NCBI RefSeq assembly: GCF_003259255.1
Contig: NZ_QGOL01000013.1
Span: 140,729 to 204,728 of the forward strand
Reading direction: 5' to 3'
Source of the DNA: Algoriphagus litoralis
Lineage (GTDB): Bacteria; Bacteroidota; Bacteroidia; Cytophagales; Cyclobacteriaceae
DNA: 64,000 bases
This document shows, in pieces, positions 18,401 through 27,423 of this stretch. Below the pieces are notes generated by a model. It was given only the letters and a program-made list of their open reading frames with translations. It searched no databases and was not told the DNA's origin. Both the position numbers and the translations under genes were made by a program. Each line of letters starts with the position of its first letter. The first letter of the stretch is position 1.

Positions 18401-19764
18401 TGGGATTTTTACCGATGGCAGTTTCAGGTTCGGCAGGTGCTGAGGTACAGCGCCCATTGGCGACAGTGGTCGTTGGTGGGTTGATTTCTGCCACTTTGCT
18501 GACCTTAGTTGTGTTGCCGGTTTTATACGTGCTGTTTAATTCCCAAAAAGGGAGTGGAAATAAACTTCCCAAATCAGCACTTATGGTTTTGGGTCTTTTT
18601 GTAGGGTTTTCTTTTCCGGCTTTTTCTCAGACTGAAGTACAAAAGCTAACACTTGATCAGGCTCTGGAAATTGCTCAGCAGCAAAATCTTGGAATTCAGG
18701 CTGCGGAAAAAGGTCTGGAATCAGCCGCCGCCCGATCCCGCTCTGCTTGGAATGTCGGCAAAACTGAAGTCTATTATGGTGCTGACCAAAATGATATCGC
18801 GGAAAATGGATTTTACAACCGGGTCTGGGGAGTACGTCAGAGTTTTGCTTTTCCCTCAGTCTATGCTGCGCAAAAGAATGTACTTGAAGCTATGGAAATG
18901 CAGGAATCCGCTCGCTTTCAATTGAGTAATCGCCTGCTCAAAAAAGAGATCAGTCAAGCCTTCGTCACTGCGTTGTACTGGAAAGAATTGGAGCAGAATT
19001 ACAGTTTCCTCGACAGTCTGTATGGGGAATTTGCAAGGGCTGCTACGCGAAGGCTGGAGACCGGAGAGTCCAACCTGCTGGAAAAACTCACAGCAGAGAG
19101 TAAGCTTCGGGAGATCGGATTGAAGAAAGCGGAAGCCAGCCGAAGCTTTGAAATTGCTAAAAACGGGCTTCGACAGCTATTGAATATCGAAGGAGAAGTA
19201 GAGTTGGTAGCTGAGTCATTTGATTTCTCAGAAGCGGTGGATTTGGCGAATCATCCTTCGCTGCTTTTATATGAGTCAGCCTATCTCGAGGCAGAAAGTC
19301 AGGTAAAAGTCGATCGGCGATTATTGCTGCCCGATCTGAATGTGGACCTTTTCAGGGGAACCAATCCCGAACCAGGTGCTAAAGTTTATCCGGGTTTTCA
19401 GGCCGGAGTGGGAATTCCTTTGTTTTTTGGCTCCCAAAGTGCAAAAGTAAAAGCCGGAAAATTTCAGCAGGAGCAAATTATGCTGGAGGCAGAAGCCTAC
19501 AAACAAAAGCTAGAGACCAACGCTTCCAATATCCAAACTACTTTGGCCCAAAATAAACAGGTCATCGACTACTATGAATCCGAAGGGTTGCAGCTGTCGA
19601 CCCAATTGCGTGAACAAGCCATTCGCTCCTATAAGGAAGGCGAAATTGACTTTCTCCAATACGTCCAGCTGATTGAAAACTCCCGGGGTATCACCCTGCA
19701 GTACCTTCAGGCCAAACTGGATTTTCAACTCAATCAATTAGAACTTATTTATCTCAATAACTGA
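15442..19764 (+). CDS. Heavy-metal efflux RND pump (CusA/CzcA type) fused to a TolC-like outer-membrane channel
   Basis: A 1440-residue fusion. Residues 1 to about 1035 form the RND pump: short cytoplasmic start, first span LIIFIFIAVWLGFGIYAL, large periplasmic loop, six spans about 335-530, second periplasmic loop, and spans about 870-1030. The TM4 signature is DFGIIIDGAVIIVEY (from Asp400), closer to the divalent-cation (Zn/Co/Cd) HME pattern than to the Cu(I)/Ag(I) one. Residues from about 1048 look like a new signal peptide (MVLGLFVGFSFPAFSQ) followed by a TolC-type outer-membrane efflux domain (LTLDQALEIAQQQNLGIQAAE, coiled-coil helices). Such fusions are known in Bacteroidota. Stop overlaps the adaptor ATG by 1 bp. 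Confidence 0.93.
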   Translation: MLDRIIQWSIGNKLIIFIFIAVWLGFGIYALSNLPIGAVPDVTNNQVQVITTSRNLATEDVEKYLTYPVELEMANLPGVKEIRSVSKFGLSVVTIVFEEELGTYLPRQLISERLIMAQERIPQGFGTPFMGPISTGLGEIYQYVIDVKPGYEDKYSITDLRTIQDWVVRRQLAGIQGVVEINTWGGFLKQYEVAINPDRLKGMDINLASVYEVLSKNNSVAGGSYIEKTNESFFIRGEGLVTSLEDIGNIVVDVRNGTPVFIRDIAEVRFGHANRFGAITANGEGEKVLGQVMMLKGADGKGTIDRVKARIAEMENTLPEGVVINGFLDRSELIDRTTFTIAENLILGCLIVVFVVVLLLGNFRSGLVVASVIPLSLLFALSLMYIFGVDANLMSLGAIDFGIIIDGAVIIVEYIAYRFTRSTELFQGLSKSEKQIEKDKIAFSGASKMMHSAIFGQIIIIIVFIPILSLSGVEGKMFRPMAEVFSFALIGAMILGLTYVPVVSSLFLKSEAPGPRNVSVRLINFLNKIYEPTLNWALKHSKAVLAGAAAILIAAFALFSTMGSEFVPTLDEGDFVIQPVLKTGTTLSNTVETVTKMEEILMKFPEVNQVVTRIGAAEIPTDPMSMEESDVIVTLHPPSEWTTVETKDELAEEFKIALEAIPGLDFEFTQPIEMRFNELITGVRADLAIKVFGEDLEVLLETAEEIEAAIQGVEGAADIILEKVDGLPQMKIEYDRAKIAKYGLNVEDLNQVVTMGFAGLSTGTVFEGEKQFDLVVRFAEPFRKDIIHLENASIQVPTGGSVPLHELAKISYTKGPAKISRDNTQRRIVIGVNVRNRDLQSVVDDIQGIVSKINIPEGYRVDYGGQFENLQQARNRLMIAVPVALILIFILLYFAFSSSRDAFMIYTAIPFSAIGGILLLWIRDMPFSISAGVGFIALFGIAVLNGIVMIEHFKSMKDKFTSIRELVIVGAKERLRPVLLTASAAALGFLPMAVSGSAGAEVQRPLATVVVGGLISATLLTLVVLPVLYVLFNSQKGSGNKLPKSALMVLGLFVGFSFPAFSQTEVQKLTLDQALEIAQQQNLGIQAAEKGLESAAARSRSAWNVGKTEVYYGADQNDIAENGFYNRVWGVRQSFAFPSVYAAQKNVLEAMEMQESARFQLSNRLLKKEISQAFVTALYWKELEQNYSFLDSLYGEFARAATRRLETGESNLLEKLTAESKLREIGLKKAEASRSFEIAKNGLRQLLNIEGEVELVAESFDFSEAVDLANHPSLLLYESAYLEAESQVKVDRRLLLPDLNVDLFRGTNPEPGAKVYPGFQAGVGIPLFFGSQSAKVKAGKFQQEQIMLEAEAYKQKLETNASNIQTTLAQNKQVIDYYESEGLQLSTQLREQAIRSYKEGEIDFLQYVQLIENSRGITLQYLQAKLDFQLNQLELIYLNN

Positions 19765-20921
19765 TGCAAGCGATTCGATCAAACTATTATAGCTTGGGCC
19801 TTTTCGCCCTGATTTTGGGGATTTTTTCAGGCTGTGGAAAATCTGAACCCTCGGGAGGGGATGGGATAGAAGTCTCCGAAGCGCCAGAGGGATCGTCGGA
19901 ATTATACCTGACCGAGGAGCAGTTCAATACCATGAAAATGGAGTGGGGTAGCCCGGTCCAAGGGGAATTTTCCGAAGTAATCAATGTGCAGGGAACAGTC
20001 AAAGTGCCCGTTGAGGGCATGCAGGAAATATCGGCCTATTTTGGCGGATATGTGAGTGAGATAAGCTTGGTAGAAGGTCAGACAGTTCGAAGAGGGCAAA
20101 CGCTTTTTTACCTGGAAAATCCCGATTTCATCCGCTTGCAGCAGGATTACCTTGAGACGACAAGTCAACTGGCGTATCTGAAATCAGAGTTTGAACGGCA
20201 AAAGACACTTTTTGCAGAGCAGATATCTGCGCAGAAAAACTTCCTCAAAGCCGAAGCGGACTACCTCGGTGCTTTAGCGCGAAGCCAAAGCCTCAAAAAA
20301 CAGCTGGGTCTGATTAATATCAATACAGACCAACTTACCCCTGAATCGATTCGATCCAAAGTTCCTGTCCTTTCGCCAGTCAACGGGTTTGTGGAGGAGG
20401 TTTTTGTGGTCCCGGGTCAGTTTCTTCCAGCTTCCGGCAAAGCCATTTCTTTATTGAATAAGGATCATTTGCATATCGAATTGATTCTTTTTGAAAAGGA
20501 TGCCGCACAAATCTCCGTTGGCCAGAAGTTGAGCTTTACCCTGCCGGATGTGTCGGGCAAAGACTATTTGGCAGAAATCCATGTCGTAGGGCAATCTGTC
20601 AATGAACAGCGGCAGATCAATGTCCATGCAGATCTCCTGGACGAAAAACAGGGAAAGCAGCTGTTTCCTGGGATGTTTGTTCAGGCTACAATTCAACTGG
20701 ATCCGCAGCAGTCCTGGGCACTTCCTTCCGATGCTTTGGTGGAGTCCGATGGGGAATATTTTGTTTTGGTTCAAAAAGGCAAAACCGAACAAGGCTATCG
20801 CTTGGAGCGGGTCAAAGTCAATCCGGGAGTGCAGAATAAAGCAATGACCGCAATAGAACCTGTTCCCGGTCTGGATGAATCCATCATTGTGTTGGTTAAA
20901 GGCGGATTTAATCTGCTTTGA
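19764..20921 (+). CDS. Efflux RND periplasmic adaptor lipoprotein (CusB/CzcB type)
   Basis: A 385-residue membrane-fusion protein with a lipoprotein signal (LILGIFSGCGKS, Cys about residue 24). Order of elements: beta-barrel piece, barrel-sandwich (lipoyl-like) half VSEISLVEGQTVRRGQTLFYLENPD, alpha-helical hairpin of about 125-185 (QQDYLETTSQLAYLKSEFER), second sandwich half PVNGFVEEVFVVPGQFLPASG, and C-terminal barrel and membrane-proximal domain with LFPGMFVQATI. It should bridge the inner-membrane pump and the outer-membrane channel. No N-terminal metal-binding Met motif like that of CusB is evident. Overlaps the pump stop by 1 bp, so the two are co-translated. Confidence 0.92.
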   Translation: MQAIRSNYYSLGLFALILGIFSGCGKSEPSGGDGIEVSEAPEGSSELYLTEEQFNTMKMEWGSPVQGEFSEVINVQGTVKVPVEGMQEISAYFGGYVSEISLVEGQTVRRGQTLFYLENPDFIRLQQDYLETTSQLAYLKSEFERQKTLFAEQISAQKNFLKAEADYLGALARSQSLKKQLGLININTDQLTPESIRSKVPVLSPVNGFVEEVFVVPGQFLPASGKAISLLNKDHLHIELILFEKDAAQISVGQKLSFTLPDVSGKDYLAEIHVVGQSVNEQRQINVHADLLDEKQGKQLFPGMFVQATIQLDPQQSWALPSDALVESDGEYFVLVQKGKTEQGYRLERVKVNPGVQNKAMTAIEPVPGLDESIIVLVKGGFNLL

Positions 20922-20982
20922 GTGGGATGAATTGGAACGAGGCATTAGTGAGTTCACTGTGAGTTCAACCCACAATTAATTT

Positions 20983-21024
20983 AGGCTTTAGCCAAATTTT
21001 TTTTCAAGATTTGGTTAAAGCCCT
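20983..21024 (+). repeat. GGCTTTAGCC-type intergenic hairpin after the efflux operon
   Basis: AGGCTTTAGCCAAAT pairs with ATTTGGTTAAAGCCCT (one G-U) around a T-rich loop. It can act as the 3' stem of the efflux transcript. The same GGCTTTAGCC core appears at 37797 and 37835. Confidence 0.5.
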
Positions 21025-21450
21025 ACTACCAATACTATCTAATCCAATGGACTAACCAAGTGGAGGAATATTGATCTACTGGCATTGTGGTGGACAACCA
21101 ATTTTTTTAAAAAAGTCTTCCCCATTTCGAGTCGCTTTGTTTAAAAAAGCTCCAATCGCTACTTGATTTTTAGAAAAAAGGGCCTTGAGGGGCGATTTGA
21201 AATGTTTAATATTTATATACATTTTTTCTTAACCTGATTTTAATAATTCCTACACATTTCAGGCAATGTTAAGAAATTAAAATGGGCTATTTTGATTAAT
21301 TTGAGACTATTTATTCACTTTTTGAGCGAGTTAACAATGAATTAATTCACTTTTTGATAAAGTCGGATTAACGCCAGCGGAACAGAGGAAGTATAGCTTT
21401 GGTAAAATTTTTAACCAAAAAGTTTACTTATTCCAAACCTCTACTATCAA
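21025..21450 (+). promoter_or_regulatory. Regulatory region of the SusC/SusD phosphatase locus
   Basis: Non-coding. It contains a 13-bp direct repeat ATTCACTTTTTGA at 21313-21325 and 21345-21357 (32 bp apart, three helical turns), two TTAA cores 11 bp apart at 21229 and 21240, and a -7 box TAGCTTTG at 21394-21401, about 50 bp before the SusC start. No clear -33 box. The repeats suggest a cooperatively bound activator, perhaps of PhoB type. Confidence 0.5.
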
Positions 21451-24400
21451 ATGATTGCTCAAAAAAGCATTTGGCAATGGATGACGACAGCCTGTCTGAT
21501 CTTCGTCCTCAATCTTTCCTTCGCCCAGCAAGTCCGGGTCACAGGGAAAGTAAGTGATGTGAACAATGAACCGCTGCCGGGAGCTACTGTCCTGGTCAAA
21601 GGGACCACTCGTGGTACAGTTTCAGATGTGGATGGCTCCTATGCCATCGAGGCAGCAAGCAACGAAACGCTTGTTTTTTCTTTTGTCGGTTTTGAGGCCA
21701 AAGAACAATTGGTTGGAAATTCCACCATCATCAATGTGTCACTCTCCGAAGGTGTAGCACTCAGTGAAGTGGTGGTGACTGCCTTGGGTGTGGAAAGAGA
21801 AACCAAAGCGCTCGGGTATTCTGTGCAGGCTGTTGACGGAAGTCGATTTACCGAAGCAAGAGAAACTAACGTCCTCAACTCACTAAGTGGTCGCGTAGCA
21901 GGTGTACAGATCACTAATGGTTCTTCCGGTTTGGGAGGATCGAGCCGGGTGACGATTCGAGGCGAATCTTCCTTGAATATCAATGCAAACCAGCCGCTAT
22001 TCGTAGTGGATGGTGTTCCGATATCCAATAACATCGTAGGTTCTTCTGGATCTGGTAACCAAGAAGTCGATTATGGCAACGCTGCGGGTGAGATCAATCC
22101 AGATGATATTGCTTCCATGACTGTATTGAAAGGTCCGGCTGCTGCAGCACTTTATGGATCCAGAGCAGCAAATGGCGCGATCTTGATCACAACCAAAACT
22201 GGAAAAGGTAAAAAAGGTCTAGGTATTTCGATCAATTCGAACACAACGTTCGACAATCCGCTTAGACTTCCTGACTGGCAGGATAAATATGGACAAGGAA
22301 ACAACGGGCAGTTTGCTTTCGTCAATGGAGCCGGTTCTGGTATTGCTGATGGGGTAGACGAAAGCTGGGGTCCTGAATTGGATCAAGGCCTCTTGATTCC
22401 ACAGTTTGACTCTCCGAGAAGCGTACCTGGTTTCAGAGGTGGTGACTTGAATGCTCCTGCGGGAAGCACGATCAATGCTACACCATGGGTCTCCGCACCT
22501 GATAACATCAATGACTTTTTCCAAACTGGAGTAACCCTTGCCAATAACATTTCACTGGAAGCAGCCAACGAAAAATCAAATATCCGTCTGAGCTGGACGA
22601 ATTTGGATCAAAAGGGAATCGTGCCTAACACAGACCTGAAGCGTAATACCATCGCGCTGAATGGTGGAATGAACCTGACAGATAAACTTACGGTAAACTC
22701 TACCATCAACTACCAGCGATCCAACAGCGGAAACAGACCGAATATTTCCTACGGGACTGAGAATTTGATGTATCTCTGGATCTGGTATGGCCGTCAGGTG
22801 AATACCAACAGCCTGAGGGATTACTGGATGCCTGGATTGGAAGGTCAGCAGCAGTTTAACTACAACTACAACTACCACGACAATCCGTATTTCAATGTGT
22901 ATGAAAATACCAACGGACAGGGTAAGGACCGTATTTTTGGAAATATCTCAGCGACGTACAAGTTTACTCCTAAGTTGAGCCTGATGCTCAGGACAGGTCT
23001 GGATACCTACAATGAGCTTCGTGACAGAAAGCGTGCATTCAGCACACAGCGTTTCCCAAGAGGTAACTACCGTGAAGACGATGTCTTCTTCAGCGAGCAA
23101 AACTCCGATTTCTTGTTGACTTTCTCTGAGACTACCAAGCCAGTATGGTCATACAGCATCGCCTTAGGTGGTAATGCCATGCGTCAGGAAAACAGATACG
23201 TGCAGACCGTCGCACCTCAGTTGTTGATCCCTGGGATTTACAACTTCACCAACACAGCGGTAAACCTTCAGGTAAACCAATTTACCTCTGAGAAGCGAAT
23301 CAACTCCATTTATGGCTTTAGCCAGATTGGTTTCAAAAACGTACTTTTCTTGGATGTCACTGGTCGTAATGACTGGTCAAGCACCTTGCCTGCTGACAAC
23401 AACAGCTACTTCTATCCTTCTGCAACCCTAAGTGCGGTTCTTTCCGATATGATCACTTTGCCTAAGGCAATCTCATTCATGAAAGTACGTGCAGCTTATG
23501 CTGAAGTAGGTAACGATACCGATCCTTATGCGCTTACGAATGTCTACAACACAGCCACTGCTTGGGGTACTATTCAGGCAAAAACTGAGTCAAGCCGCCT
23601 TTCCAATGCCAACTTGAAGCCTGAGCGTACTGCGTCTTTTGAGGCAGGTTTGGATGTAAGATTCTTAGAAGGAAGATTGGGATTGGACTTCACGTATTTT
23701 GACAATAGAACGAGAAATCAGATCATCCCAATTGAATTGGACATCGCCACAGGGTATGCGTCCAGAATCATCAACGCAGGTGAGATCCAAAACAAAGGGA
23801 TCGAAATCGTATTGAGCGGTCGTCCAGTACAGTCTGCATCAGGCTTCACTTGGGATTTCATGGCCAACTTCACCCGTACCCGAGGCTATGTCCTGGAATT
23901 GACCGAAGGTCTGGACACCTATACACTCACAGGAAGAAACGGTGCAAACATTCAGGCAAGAGTAGGTGAGCGAATGGGTAATATCTACGGAGCTGGCTTT
24001 GCCAGAGTCGATGATCCAGCTTCACCCTATTTCGGACAGATCATCCACAACACTTCCGGCACTCCGATCACAGATCCTACGCTGAAAAATCAGGGCAATT
24101 ACAATCCTGACTGGATGCTAGGTTTGCAAAATAACCTGAGCTACAAGGGTTTCAACCTAGGTTTCTTGTTTGACTTCAGATATGGAGGAATCGTGGTTTC
24201 CCGTACCAAAACAATCGGTTCTACTTCCGGTCAATTGGAAGAGACACTTTTCGGACGTGAAAATGGCTATGACCTGACGGTAGAAGGAAATGGAATTATT
24301 TCCGAAGGGGTCATCAGAAATTCTGACGGATCTTTCACTCCTAATACCATCAAGATCACTTCCAGAAACTGGCACAACAGATATTACGAGCGAAACAATG

Positions 24401-24666
24401 TGGAAGCTGCTAAGTATGATGCCACATTCCTGAAGCTTAGAGAAGTGACCATCGGGTATACTATTCCTAGAAGTGTCCTTGGCAAAATGCCAATTCAGGA
24501 TGTCAAAATCTCCTTGGTCGGCAGAAACTTGGCCCTTTGGACAGAAAATCCACACTTCGACCCAGAGACCCTTTCTATGGGTGGAGGTACGCTCATTCCA
24601 GGAGTAGAGGATATGGCTTTCCCATCCACACGCAGCATAGGATTCAACATCAATGTCAAATTCTAA
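21451..24666 (+). CDS. SusC/RagA family TonB-linked outer-membrane transporter
   Basis: A 1071-residue protein: signal peptide to about residue 26 (LIFVLNLSFAQ), carboxypeptidase-regulatory-like domain (VTGKVSDVNNEPLPGATVLV, about 30-110), plug domain with the SusC signature VVVTALGVERETKALGY (about 106-122) and PLFVVDGVPISN, then a 22-strand barrel ending in the aromatic GFNINVKF. It forms the channel through which a nutrient captured by the SusD partner enters the periplasm, driven by TonB. The substrate cannot be read from sequence, but the operon continues with SusD and two phosphatase-like enzymes, not glycosidases, so a phosphorylated compound is likely. Confidence 0.96.
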   Translation: MIAQKSIWQWMTTACLIFVLNLSFAQQVRVTGKVSDVNNEPLPGATVLVKGTTRGTVSDVDGSYAIEAASNETLVFSFVGFEAKEQLVGNSTIINVSLSEGVALSEVVVTALGVERETKALGYSVQAVDGSRFTEARETNVLNSLSGRVAGVQITNGSSGLGGSSRVTIRGESSLNINANQPLFVVDGVPISNNIVGSSGSGNQEVDYGNAAGEINPDDIASMTVLKGPAAAALYGSRAANGAILITTKTGKGKKGLGISINSNTTFDNPLRLPDWQDKYGQGNNGQFAFVNGAGSGIADGVDESWGPELDQGLLIPQFDSPRSVPGFRGGDLNAPAGSTINATPWVSAPDNINDFFQTGVTLANNISLEAANEKSNIRLSWTNLDQKGIVPNTDLKRNTIALNGGMNLTDKLTVNSTINYQRSNSGNRPNISYGTENLMYLWIWYGRQVNTNSLRDYWMPGLEGQQQFNYNYNYHDNPYFNVYENTNGQGKDRIFGNISATYKFTPKLSLMLRTGLDTYNELRDRKRAFSTQRFPRGNYREDDVFFSEQNSDFLLTFSETTKPVWSYSIALGGNAMRQENRYVQTVAPQLLIPGIYNFTNTAVNLQVNQFTSEKRINSIYGFSQIGFKNVLFLDVTGRNDWSSTLPADNNSYFYPSATLSAVLSDMITLPKAISFMKVRAAYAEVGNDTDPYALTNVYNTATAWGTIQAKTESSRLSNANLKPERTASFEAGLDVRFLEGRLGLDFTYFDNRTRNQIIPIELDIATGYASRIINAGEIQNKGIEIVLSGRPVQSASGFTWDFMANFTRTRGYVLELTEGLDTYTLTGRNGANIQARVGERMGNIYGAGFARVDDPASPYFGQIIHNTSGTPITDPTLKNQGNYNPDWMLGLQNNLSYKGFNLGFLFDFRYGGIVVSRTKTIGSTSGQLEETLFGRENGYDLTVEGNGIISEGVIRNSDGSFTPNTIKITSRNWHNRYYERNNVEAAKYDATFLKLREVTIGYTIPRSVLGKMPIQDVKISLVGRNLALWTENPHFDPETLSMGGGTLIPGVEDMAFPSTRSIGFNINVKF

Positions 24667-24701
24667 TTGGCTGATTTTTCATCCATCTAAAAACAGAAAT
24701 C

Positions 24702-26252
24702 ATGCAATTCAATAAAAGATATTTAACAGCTTTTGCCATGACCCTGGTATTGGGAATGAGCAGTTGTGACAAAGATTTCGAAGAAATCAACGTCAATCCA
24801 AACAGCCCTGAGACCGTTTCCTCAGCGCTACTTTTGCCTAACGTCATTCGCGCTACGACCAATGAAATCGCCGGACGAGCTTGGGGATATGGCAATGTGG
24901 TGATGCAGCAAACTGCCAAAATCCAGTTTACCAACGAAGACCGATACAACTGGGGTCCGCAGGGAAATCCGTACAGCACCTTTTACAATGCGCTGCGGGA
25001 CATCAATAATGTGATCGAACTCTCTGAGGCAGCAGGTCAGCAGAATTACGTAGGTATAGCCAAAGTAATGCGCGCCAATTTGTTTTCCTTCATGACAGAT
25101 GCATATGGCGATCTACCATACACTGAAGCTATCAAGGCGAAGAGTGATGTGAACTATCCGGTTTTTGATTCACAGGAAACCATTTATGCAGGAATTCTTG
25201 CGGAATTGGAAGAAGCAAACAATCTATTGGGTTCCACTTCAGAAGTTGTCGCCGGGGATATCCTTTTCGGAGGCAATGTCATGAAATGGAAGAAGTTTGC
25301 CAATTCGCTTCGATTGAGAATCTTGATGAGATTGTCAGACCGTCAGAATCCATCTGCAGCAATGCAGGCAATTCTTAGCAATCCCAGCCAATCTCCGATT
25401 TTCGAAGGAAATGAAGATCAGGCTGCACTTCAATACTTGGGCGATGTGCCAAATCAGCATCCACTTTACACTACCAGATCTGGTTCTTACGATGAGTACC
25501 GCTTAAGCGAGAAAATGGAAGGTGTCCTGAAGGAATTGAATGATGGAAGATTATTTGCCTATGCACAGCCTACTACTGCTTCTGGGGCAGGTGTTTTGGG
25601 AACAGTGGACGATTATCAGGGTGTGCCAAACGGCTTAGGTGACGAAGAAGCGCTGCAGTATTCACCTTCTGGTGATCCAGCCAAAGGCGGTTCCAATTAC
25701 ATCTCACGGGTTGGGTTGCTATGGTCTTGCTCTGCCTGTACTTCCCTTGCAAATCCAACAGGATATCAGGCTATTTTGATGAGCTACGCTGAATTGCAGT
25801 TTATTCTGGCAGAGGCTCGTGAAAGAGGGTTTATCACTACCGGTACTGCTTCGGAGTATTACCGAAAGGGAATCGAGTCATCATTTGAGTATTACAATGA
25901 AAGATACAGACTGGTCAACTTGCCTCAAATCGCAGATAAATTAATCCTGGATGAATCCTATTTCGCTCAGTCCGGTGTGGCTTACGAAGGTACAGCGGAG
26001 GAGAAATTGGAGAAAATCGGCACGCAGAAATGGCTAGCCCTTTATTTTACAGGCATGGAAGGCTGGTACGATTGGAGAAGAACAGGCTATCCTGAGATCG
26101 TGCCCGGTCCGGCAGCATTTATTAATACGGTGCCAGTTCGCTACATGTATCCGGGTAGTGCCCAAGCTTTGAATGAAGAAAATTATAAAGCAGCAGTAGC
26201 GAGACAAGGTGAAGATGCCATTACCACGCGAGTGTGGTGGGATGTGAAGTAA
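24702..26252 (+). CDS. SusD/RagB family nutrient-binding outer-membrane lipoprotein
   Basis: A 516-residue surface lipoprotein (lipobox GMSSCDKDF, Cys22, with acidic residues after it, as in surface-exposed Bacteroidota lipoproteins). It belongs to the SusD-like group 2 (EEINVNPNSPETVSSALLLPNV at the N terminus, TPR-like helices, and the C-terminal EKIGTQKWLALYFTGMEGWYDWRRTGYPEI segment). It caps the SusC channel encoded 35 bp upstream and binds the nutrient. Followed by a strong terminator before the phosphatase genes, which may set different expression levels. Confidence 0.95.
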   Translation: MQFNKRYLTAFAMTLVLGMSSCDKDFEEINVNPNSPETVSSALLLPNVIRATTNEIAGRAWGYGNVVMQQTAKIQFTNEDRYNWGPQGNPYSTFYNALRDINNVIELSEAAGQQNYVGIAKVMRANLFSFMTDAYGDLPYTEAIKAKSDVNYPVFDSQETIYAGILAELEEANNLLGSTSEVVAGDILFGGNVMKWKKFANSLRLRILMRLSDRQNPSAAMQAILSNPSQSPIFEGNEDQAALQYLGDVPNQHPLYTTRSGSYDEYRLSEKMEGVLKELNDGRLFAYAQPTTASGAGVLGTVDDYQGVPNGLGDEEALQYSPSGDPAKGGSNYISRVGLLWSCSACTSLANPTGYQAILMSYAELQFILAEARERGFITTGTASEYYRKGIESSFEYYNERYRLVNLPQIADKLILDESYFAQSGVAYEGTAEEKLEKIGTQKWLALYFTGMEGWYDWRRTGYPEIVPGPAAFINTVPVRYMYPGSAQALNEENYKAAVARQGEDAITTRVWWDVK

Positions 26253-26276
26253 ATTGCTGTAAATTAAATCCAATAT

Positions 26277-26307
26277 CCGCTGCCTGGTTTCAGGCAGCGG
26301 TTTTTTT
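26277..26307 (+). terminator. Rho-independent terminator after SusD
   Basis: Perfect 10-bp stem CCGCTGCCTG (26277-26286) / CAGGCAGCGG (26291-26300), GTTT loop, seven T. It lies 22 bp before the next gene, so transcription into the phosphatase genes needs read-through or a second promoter. Confidence 0.9.
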
Positions 26308-26328
26308 AAAACCCATTCCCATACCAAC

Positions 26329-27423
26329 ATGAAGAATTTAAGGTTCCTTTTACTGGCCATCGCCCTTTTGGCGTTTCAGCCGGCCTTTTCCCAAACCACT
26401 GACTACAAAACCGAAAACATCATCCTGATCACTTTCGATGGACTTCGCTGGCAGGAGCTTTTTCAGGGTGCAGATTCCCTTTTGATAGATGATACCGGGA
26501 TGATCGAAACTCCGGGTTCCCTGCTGGCAGATTATTGGCACGAGGATCCATTAGTTAGACGAAAAATGCTTTTCCCTTTCTTTTGGAACACCATCGCCAC
26601 TCAGGGGCAACTCTACGGCAACCGTGCCTATGGCAATAAGGTAGACAATCAAAACAAAATGTGGTTTTCCTACCCGGGCTACAATGAGGTATTAAGCGGA
26701 TTTGCCGATGACGAACGGATCAACTCCAATTCCAAAATCAACAATCCAAACGTCACGCTACTGGAACACCTGAATAAGATGCCGGAATACAAAGGCAAAG
26801 TAATGGCTTTTGGAAGCTGGGATGTATTCCCCTACATCGTGAATGAGGAGCGAAGCGGCGTACCGGTCAATGCAGGTTTTGACAAAGCTGAAGGAAATGA
26901 TCTGACTGATGTGGAGAAAACCGTCAACAGACTCCAATCCGAGATCCGTGGTCCATGGGGAGGGGTGAGATTGGATCCGTTTACCCAGCATTATGCCTTG
27001 GAATCTATCAAAAAGTATAAGCCGAAGGTGCTTTACATCGCCTATGGAGAGACGGACGATTGGGCACACGGAGGCAAATACGATCAATACATCTGGTCGG
27101 CAAAGCAGACGGATGCGTTTATCCGTGAAATCTGGGAAACCGTTCAGGCCGATCCTCAATACAAAGACAAAACCACGATGATCATCACTGTAGATCATGG
27201 GCGTGGTACGACCAAAACCAGCTGGAAGAGTCATGGAGCATCGGTGCATGATGCAGGAGAAATCTGGATGATGGCCATCGGGCCTGATACTCCCGCTTCT
27301 GGTGAGATGAAAACGCAAGGGCAATGGCAATCTGCGATGGTCGCAAGAACCATTTTCCAATTATTGGGCTTGGAATACCCTGATGCAAAAGCTGCTCCTG
27401 CGATCAAAGAAATGGTAAAATGA
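26329..27423 (+). CDS. Secreted alkaline-phosphatase-superfamily protein
   Basis: A 364-residue protein with a signal peptide (LLAIALLAFQPAFSQ). Metal-site motifs of the alkaline phosphatase/phosphodiesterase superfamily are visible: ITFDGLRWQELF (Asp, about 36), TDDWAHGG (about 241-248), TVDHGRG (about 287-293) and SHGASVHDAGE (about 301-311). The nucleophile is probably in FSYPGYNEVLSG (about 111-122). These enzymes hydrolyse phosphomonoesters, phosphodiesters or sulfates in the periplasm or outside. Placed behind SusC/SusD and overlapping a metallophosphoesterase gene by 4 bp (ATGA), it probably releases phosphate from an imported or surface-bound ester. Confidence 0.85.
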   Translation: MKNLRFLLLAIALLAFQPAFSQTTDYKTENIILITFDGLRWQELFQGADSLLIDDTGMIETPGSLLADYWHEDPLVRRKMLFPFFWNTIATQGQLYGNRAYGNKVDNQNKMWFSYPGYNEVLSGFADDERINSNSKINNPNVTLLEHLNKMPEYKGKVMAFGSWDVFPYIVNEERSGVPVNAGFDKAEGNDLTDVEKTVNRLQSEIRGPWGGVRLDPFTQHYALESIKKYKPKVLYIAYGETDDWAHGGKYDQYIWSAKQTDAFIREIWETVQADPQYKDKTTMIITVDHGRGTTKTSWKSHGASVHDAGEIWMMAIGPDTPASGEMKTQGQWQSAMVARTIFQLLGLEYPDAKAAPAIKEMVK

